Source: Cercospora beticola (lineage: Eukaryota > Ascomycota > Dothideomycetes > Mycosphaerellales > Mycosphaerellaceae). From it: a stretch of DNA of 64,000 nucleotides. The stretch's first letter is position 1, and each line of letters starts with the position of its first letter. The translations under genes were made by a program, and so were the position numbers. The stretch is taken from contig NC_088940.1 in the NCBI RefSeq assembly GCF_033473495.1, positions 1-64,000 of the forward strand, given 5' to 3'. Under the pieces are notes generated by a model. It made no database searches. It was given only the letters and a program-made list of their open reading frames with translations, and was not told where the DNA came from. Positions 57,690 through 64,000 of the stretch are shown in pieces.

Positions 57690-60285
57690 ACTCTTAGTTA
57701 TAGTAGCTTCGGCGAAGTTTACTTAGAGAAGTATCTAAGTAGTAATAAAAGAAGCGAGCTAAAAGTAGTAAAGAAACTTTATAGATTCTAGGTAGAAGTT
57801 AATATAAATCGGGAACTATTCGCTATTACTCTATTCTTAGATACTAAGGTTAGTTCTTATTAGATAAGTACCGATTCTTAAAACAATTTCCGCTTACCCG
57901 ACGATATTAGTATAAGTACTATTTCGTATAGTTACTTAGGTAGTACGAGGTAGGAAATAAGATTTATATCGCTATAGAATATTTGTAGAATAGCTACCTT
58001 CGAGGGTTTCTAACCTCCGCTCTACCGGAAGAACAGGTCTAGGACATTATCTCTTAAGCTCTTAAGGGTATAGACTTTATATACTAATATTAACTTGCCT
58101 ATAGAGACCTCAAACCTGAAGTGTGTAAGCGTACACCAAATTGATTGATCTGACCTCTTCGGCTAACCTGTTGAGCAAGAATATTCTAGTAGTGCGTCCG
58201 GGACCGCTTTGGTGGATCAAACTGGCAGATTTTGGTATCAGCAAACGCGTCAGTGAGGAATATGAGGGCCTGAAAACGCAAATAGGAACCACTCCTTATG
58301 TGGCACCCGAGGTTCTTCAACTCTCTCCAAAGGGTTCATATACATTAGCAGTGGATCTTTGGTCAATGGGAGTCGTCACATTTCTCCTCTTGACAGGTCG
58401 GGCGATTTTCTTCAATGACTGGCAGGTACTCGAGTACGCAGCAGGAAAAGCTGCTTTACCATTGGACCTCTTACAGCAGCACGAAAGCGTGAACGAATCT
58501 GGATGCAATTTTGTGCGTGATCTACTACAGACGGACCCTGAGCGACGACCGACAGCCAGCTCGGCGCGCAAACACGAGTGGCTGCAAAACTTACATGGTG
58601 ACGAAGACGTTGACGAGCAGGACGTTGAAAGTCCTTGCGTCACATCACCGCAGGCTTCGAGCGCAGTTTCAGGCGTGAGCCGCCAGAGTCCTTCGACTGC
58701 TTCCAATTCCTGGTCAGCAACCGAGCTCCAGACATCAAATATGGCGCTAGTAGCGAGTGCTTCCACTGGTCCCGAGCAGTGGCCTGTGATGAATGGCACC
58801 AATAATGACTCCGGAGCGGATTTCCAAAGAGAACAGGTCATTCTGGATGCGAATGGCCGACGAAAACTTGGACGATCACAGATGTTCTGCCCTGAACCAA
58901 CGCTAGTAGACGAATTCAACACTCCTGTGGTCGTGGTCCCTGCACAAGAGCCAGCGGAAGAATCGAATGTGTACAACCTCAAGCTGACCAGCCGCCACGA
59001 AGCTCTTGTTCGAGTCTCGGCGGATGAAGCAGCGTTCCCTACAGGAATAAGCGCTATTGCATCTGAAGCAATCTCCCCGCATCCAGAGGATGATCGAAGA
59101 ATGTACAAACCACCGTTACGAGAGTCGCCGCAAACGCCCATTCTCCCACCGCCCATGTCTCGTGGAGAATTGAACGAAAAGCTTACGATTCTAGGTGCAC
59201 CATCAAAACGGTGGCAAGTGGTGCGAGGAAATCAGACAAAACAAGACCTACGTTCTGTAGAATTCTCCGCAGATGGTCGCTAGGTACTCGTCACTCATGG
59301 CTACTACAACAGACTGTTTTGCAAGGTCTACGATACAAGATCCTGGGGCGTCCAGGCAGATTTTGAGCACGACGAAGTGGCAATAATCTTCTCGCCAGAT
59401 GGGAGGAGCTTGGCATGGTGCCACCGGCAACAGGGTGTAGAGCCTGAGATAAGGACATGGCTTTTGTACGAGAAACGCCGCGGCCACACTTTCACCTATG
59501 ATGGAGTAGAGAAGGACTCGGCGCGTGGCGTATCGAACAGTCTCCCTTTCTCCTATTCCCTGGACGGTTGTCTGCTCGCCGCAGTCTCACGTGCGGGATC
59601 GATGACTATCTGGAAAGCTAACTCTGGTCAAAAGCATTGTACTGCCGAAGCAGAGCGGGACTCAAACTCCTCCAGGACTGTGTTGAAGCGAAGGAGAAAG
59701 GGCTCAACTGTCGTTTTCTCCTCGAGCGGCGAGTTTGTAGCCTGTGGGGGTTACCATGCTGCAGTAGTTGTGAGGTCTACAACCTCTGGAGCGATATGCT
59801 ATCGTGTACCGGGCCACGAAGTTAGGGATTTGTGGTTTTCTTGCACCGAACAAGACCTTTTGTACGTCGGATCTGACAACATCTTCAGGTCATGGAATCT
59901 GCCCTCGGGGAAACAAAGCGCTCAGTGGCATCACCTGGAACGAAACATCGCAGTCGCCGCACATGGGCAATCGTTTAAGATCACCTCCGAAGACGCTACA
60001 TCTTCTCGCGTGGAGACCGAGTACCAGATGGAAGCCAGCTCTTGGGTCTATGAATCTGGTTCGGACTTGTGGTCCGTCACGTCCGCTAATGGCACAAAGC
60101 TGGCCACGGCGATAGAATCTGAGCTTAAGAAGTTATGGAATGGTAGAGCTGGGGAAATTCTGCAATACATCCGAGTAGAGCGGGCGAGCGACATCCACCA
60201 ATTGCTACTCTCGCTAGATCGATCCATTTTGATCATCATTCGCCAAAGCGGCAGTGTCCAAATTCTGGCTCGGAAGGAGAATTGA
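57690..60285 (+). pseudogene. Ser/Thr kinase-WD40-like gene, 5' half RIP-destroyed
   Basis: In the AT-rich island a broken frame shows a kinase N-lobe: a glycine-loop remnant SYSSFGEVYL near 57700, KVVKKL near 57765, and at 58100-58120 the catalytic loop as YRDLKPE (His codon CAT changed to TAT), with several stops between. A 59-bp intron (58121-58179; GTGTGT donor, GCTAAC branch, GCAAG acceptor) leads to NILVV, then DFGISK (58228), VAPEVL and WSMGVVTFLL in unmutated sequence. The frame continues through a Ser/Thr-rich linker and meets a single in-frame TAG at 59281-59283, then stays open to 60285. The last ~330 residues have WD40-like repeats (FSPDGRSLAW, FSYSLDGCLLAAVS, VFSSSGEFVACGG). The TAG fits a CAG-to-TAG transition. 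Non-functional as it stands. Confidence 0.85.
58121..58179 (+). other. Intron at the RIP boundary in the kinase pseudogene
   Basis: GTGTGT donor, GCTAAC branch at about 58162 and CAAG acceptor. Removal joins DLKPE to NILV, the normal kinase catalytic loop. Composition switches from RIP-like to normal at this point. Confidence 0.7.
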
Positions 60286-62230
60286 TCGCAATAGTGGCGG
60301 AAGCACTACGGGATCTTTCTACAACCTGGAAGAGGTATACAATCTGACCACGGGCCAAAAGTATGAGTGCTCCCGCTAAGAAGCATAGTCTACCACGCCG
60401 TAGCCCTTCACCATCGTGACATTTTGAACCCCACCTGCAAGCCCCAGAAGCAAATAGTCCTTCCCCATGCTCTATCACTTTACGGCATAGTACTTGATCG
60501 TTGTCACTCTGCCCTTGCTAATGTGAGGGTAAAGAGAGCAGCAATCTGCCTTACAGTCTTGCCGGATCCGATCGCTACAGAGAAACGCATCACCAGTCTA
60601 GTCTCGCATCAATACTGGAAATCGGAGATGAAGAATTGATTTGCGAACTTGTTTGTCTCTTGCAACGTTGTCTTGAAAGCAGGAGTCTTCCTTTTCGCAG
60701 GCCATCCCTTATTGGAAGCATAAGCATAGCACATTGAGACAACGTTCATGTTCAGGGGCCTACGGCAAGGCTGAGGACGGCAAATACAGTAATTGTGACC
60801 TTCATTGCCGCTGAATAAGAGGGAGTGATGATTCTGAGATAGTGTGCGTCGGAGTCTCCTGAGGAGACTGAGATAGAGGGCAGGTGTAGGACTGAACAGA
60901 AAGGACAGCAAAGCTCTTAAACATCAGCATGTCACTCACATCCCAACTTCCGGGTGATTTCTTTTGAGATGATAACTGCGACTTAGATAGGCCCCAGAGT
61001 CAGAAGAATCACCACACGACTGTCGGCGATGACGAAATTTACAGGTACTGTAAAAGGGAGTTGATGTGTCACGTTGTAGGACATTGATACTAGCTTGAGG
61101 TGAATGGTCGAAGCAATGACTACTGGAGCCCTAGGACTCCAATCTGAGCCTTCCAGATCCGGCAATTGTTCTACCTTCACCGGCTCACACGAGAACCAGG
61201 AAAGAAGTCTAGGCCGCGATATTCGCACATCAAAAACACAGCGTCTATACGGGCTGAACTCATCCTTGTCTCGCGAAGCCATGCAAAGCTTCAGCAGCCG
61301 ACACACGCAGCAGGCGCGGAATGAGAGCGCCACGATAGCACCCCATCAATGTGAACCCAGGCTACTGAGAGGGCATGGAAGGCATCACAATTCTCTTCTC
61401 GAATTTTCCAACCTCTTCTAAATCGACCTCTAGATCTGGCGATCCGAGCAAGCTCAAGCAAGGCTCCTACCACACCATGGCATTCAACATGCGAAAAGTT
61501 AAGCGCTCTTCGTATTCATGCCTCGGAACTTTTCAGCTGCCTCGCAAGGCTCGCCGGCTGCTACGATCCACATGCAGGCTATCGTCTCTTTTCAACTGTA
61601 AGCCATGGCCGTGATTTTTCCAAGCTTTTGCTGAACGCCCTTCAACCAACAATTTCTCACTTCTCAAGCAGTAGTGCATCGGCCACTCTGGAATGTATTC
61701 GAGTGACCAGATTCCACGTGGAGGGCGTCTCGTCGGCGAGCGAGCGCTAAGGATGTGGCGATGGTGTTGATGTACATCTGCTCGCAATACATTTCTCAGC
61801 CAAGCTTTGCCGTCTGTTGTGAGACTGGTCAAGGTATTACTTACCTGTCTTACGTCTTCATCATGCCCCGCACTTTCGTTGGAGATGGTCCACCGAAGCA
61901 CAGAAGTGTTATGTGAAGTGTTCGCCCTCCGCTCTCAAGTGGCGTTTGCAACAGTCACAAAAGGCATCATTCTCGAGAGTTTGCTGAGTGCGGAAACATG
62001 CGGAACCGATGTACTATTGAATGTGAGCAGCTTGAGTTCCGAGAAAAGCCATGAGTTGAGAGTAGAGGTCAGCTGTAAGGGATCAAAAAATTCAATGCAT
62101 TGCTCGCTGCAAGATATAACAAAACCCCATTTCACTGCCACACTTGCCATTACACACTTCGAGGTACGATCGGAGAACGCCCTTCTTCCTGCTACTCCAC
62201 GGATGTCTTTCACAAGCTGCGTTGAAGTCC
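60286..62230. other. Mostly intergenic; two weak candidates
   Basis: No firm gene. On the minus strand an ATG at 60805 starts MKVTITVFAVLSLA, a signal-peptide-like stretch with a GTAGGC donor after it; joining to GWPAKRKTPAFK (acceptor AATAAG) and a stop at 60609 would make a 46-residue secreted peptide without Cys. On the plus strand 61807-62319 is open for 170 codons, with alternating beta-like composition but no motif I trust. Neither is called as a gene. Confidence 0.3.
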
Positions 62231-62990
62231 TCAGATCTCTGGGTGGAATGCATGATCCTCTCCGTCCTCATCCTCAAATACCAATTCAGGCTCTGATGAG
62301 GGTGTCGGTTGATCTGTGAGGATTGTGGTCGAGCCGCGTATCGGGCTCCCGATTGGTGACTTCTGCGGGATATAACAAGCATCTGTGCTTGTGGCGTTGA
62401 CCGTGACGGTGTCGACTCTTGTGGTAGTCTTCTTCTCCAGCCACCATTGCGTTGATGTGACATTTTGCGTGACCGTGACGACTGTATCGACTGGAGCCGG
62501 AACGTGGATGACAGTGGAGCAGACACCTTCCGTCGTGTTGTATTTTGTGGTGACGCTGACAGTCACGACCACATTGGTCTCGGTCACGGTCTGGAACGCG
62601 TCAGAAAGAGCCTCACAGCGCAACGCAAAGCCCCGAACATACTTGAGGTACAACGTGCGTGACATTCGTGGTAACGTATGTGGTTGTCGGATGGTCCGTG
62701 ATCCATTCAGTGACATTCTGGCCACAGCCCACAACGTCCACTGGACACTGGGGTGTGATAGCACGACCCAAAAATGGTGGAGGAACTGGCTTGGGACTTG
62801 GAGCTGGCGATTCCGCCGGGATCGAGACCGTGACTGTGTTGCCTTGAGGCACCGGCGAGCTTCCAACCGCTGTGATTTTTTAGTGAATGTGCCACTCGAG
62901 CGGCGGGAGAGATGCGTGCGTACGAACGGCGCTTTGCGCGTAGGCTCCAGTAGCTGCTAGAGCAGCGGCGATGCAGCGAATGTATCCCAT
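62231..62990 (-). CDS. Secreted Thr/Val-rich protein, three exons
   Basis: Exons 62990-62924, 62869-62643 and 62590-62231 give 217 aa (654 bp including stop). Introns are 54 bp (GTACGC donor, CACTAA branch, CACAG acceptor) and 52 bp (GTATGT donor, CTGAC branch, TCCAG acceptor), both frame-consistent. A signal peptide (MGYIRCIAAALAATGAYA) is followed by a Pro-rich stretch (PAESPAPSPKPVPPP) and then a region dominated by Thr-Val alternation (TVTETNVVVTVSVTT, DTVVTVTQNVTST), with about five N-glycosylation sites (NVT, NTT, NAT) and several Cys. The C-terminus is acidic (FEDEDGEDHAFHPEI). Low-complexity Thr/Val-rich secreted proteins in fungi are often cell-wall or adhesin-like; no GPI signal is visible. 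Function unknown. Confidence 0.65.
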
Positions 62991-64000
62991 GTTTCAGATG
63001 TGACTTTTGCAGTGAGAGCGAAAGATAGAGGGGAACGAAATGAGCGGAAGAGCTTGTGGAACGTGGGCACTCTGGCCCTCTTGAGAGAAATTGGTGCACG
63101 AACAATACTCACTGAGACTCTTTTGAGTTCACGCGACGCGTCGTGCATTTGCTGCTGCCACCTCGGGTCTTCCATGCTCGCTTCGATCAAGTGTGTGTTG
63201 CAAAGATCAAGGCCATAGAGACCTGATGAACACGATCGAAGGTCTATGTAGCACTTGCTTGCACTGCATTTTGGCCTACACACGCGGAGCACTCGCGTAC
63301 CGACCACAAAATTATGAGGTCAAAGATGGAGCTTGGTTGCGATCTGCTTCGTGTTTCCTTGCGACAACTGAATGCGTCTAGCGTGGCCTGATGCGTCGAC
63401 TGTCGAGGATCTCGGCCCAACCACGTCGCTTCACATTGCTTCTCAGTGTTCGAATGTGGCAGCATGGTCGCAGTCGCGCCAAAGCATACCAATGCAGCAA
63501 GCTCATGCACTCCAAGCGAAGCAATGAACCCAGCAAGCAGGACCACTGAGTCGGTCTTCTCACCAGTGAACACCAGGCGCAATACGATTCAGCAAAGCAA
63601 TGAAGGACTACGTCTTCAACAGAGGGCGATAATTCCGTGCCATGAGTTTCAGCAACCTATGAAAGCTCGAAGCACATATCGGGCCCTTGTTATCGTACTG
63701 CCGACTGCCCGGACACCCCGTGCTGGCTGAAGCCAACGGACACCCCGTTCTCTCACGTTTCCGCCACATGGGCCTACTGCACCAGTCTTCTGATGTTCCA
63801 GATGCTTGAGCCACAATATGCAAGGTGACCAGTGACCCCAAGGAGCCCGCCCATTCTCCCACAGCTTCACGATCTTCAGAGGGCTTGGAGGGTCCGACTG
63901 GCAGTGCTGGCTCGCACCAATCGCCCCACTGGCTGTGACGCAATATTGCAACAGTTTGTGCCACATGAAACCACTGCACTCGCCATCCAATGGGATTCGG
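62991..64000. other. No gene supported
   Basis: Normal composition and several overlapping short open frames on both strands, none with a recognisable domain, signal peptide or good splice signals. A gene may begin beyond the window. Confidence 0.35.

Larger units (their letters stand above)
40820..58120. other. AT-rich RIP island with nested transposons
   Basis: Composition changes sharply near 40820 and returns to normal near 58120. Inside, CpA and TpG are nearly absent and TpA is dominant, as expected from repeated RIP at CpA. CpG is still frequent in 40840-43060 and 55600-58100 but scarce across the nested elements 43068-55573. No intact gene occurs. 40840-43067 contains only stop-riddled fragments I cannot assign; 55574-56146 and 56827-57689 are likewise unassigned apart from the elements listed separately. 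Confidence 0.9.

Noticed and set aside
60609..60805. Possible 46-aa secreted peptide on the minus strand
   Set aside because: The signal-like start is good, but the second exon is short, lacks Cys, and the acceptor is weak; chance is as likely.
61807..62319. Plus-strand 170-codon frame with beta-rich composition, faintly like a polyketide-synthase dehydratase/product-template fragment
   Set aside because: No catalytic His/Asp motif is visible, no other PKS domain lies nearby, and the frame overlaps the 3' end of the better supported secreted protein gene on the other strand.
1..64000. CRISPR arrays, bacterial operons, rRNA or intact tRNA genes
   Set aside because: None seen; the sequence is eukaryotic (fungal) and the only tRNA-like pattern is the decayed one inside the TRIM element.

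Overview
This window is the left end of a filamentous ascomycete chromosome. It opens with 32 exact CCCTAA units, so base 1 is the chromosome tip. Fungal features are: short introns of about 50-60 bp with GT..AG ends and CTRAC-like branch sites, a multimodular NRPS without introns, a DHA2-type MFS pump, SREBP-type bHLH regulators, small secreted cysteine-rich proteins, and AT-rich blocks almost free of CpA/TpG, the mark of repeat-induced point mutation (RIP). The style suggests a dothideomycete, perhaps Mycosphaerellaceae, but that is inference.

Layout. 1-192 telomere; 193-960 RIP-decayed subtelomere; 1.35-2.66 kb secreted BNR/sialidase-like protein (-); 3.7-5.9 kb two small membrane proteins (-). 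7.17-16.83 kb is a 3,222-aa NRPS with domain order C*-A-T-C-T-C-A-T-C. 17.2-18.0 kb holds degenerate tandem repeats; 18.1-19.2 kb an unknown gene. From 20.3 to 32.8 kb lie a bHLH regulator (-), an MFS transporter (-), a second bHLH regulator (+), an Rpd3-type histone deacetylase (-), a DUF3445/heme-dependent N-demethylase-like protein (+), an isochorismatase-fold hydrolase (-) and a short NRPS-like protein (half C domain + A, no carrier domain; +). 34.3-36.9 kb has two paralogous membrane proteins of a family I do not recognise. 37.3-37.9 kb and 39.8-40.7 kb encode secreted cysteine-containing proteins. 40.8-58.1 kb is one AT-rich RIP island with nested transposons: two Ty1/copia LTR elements in opposite orientation, a Tad-like LINE and a 680-bp TRIM element with a perfect target-site duplication. 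The island's right edge falls inside a kinase-WD40-like gene whose 5' half is RIP-destroyed and whose 3' half is almost intact (57.7-60.3 kb). The last 3.7 kb contain one Thr/Val-rich secreted protein and little else.

How the genes may work together. The 7-33 kb interval reads as a subtelomeric non-ribosomal peptide cluster: the large NRPS, two possible pathway regulators, an exporter, possible tailoring enzymes, and a free-standing adenylating protein that could supply the NRPS module lacking its own A domain. The HDAC could be a chromatin regulator, a duplicated target conferring self-resistance, or a bystander. These links come from gene neighbourhood only; product and function are unknown. 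Gene models with introns were worked out by eye from splice motifs and reading frame.
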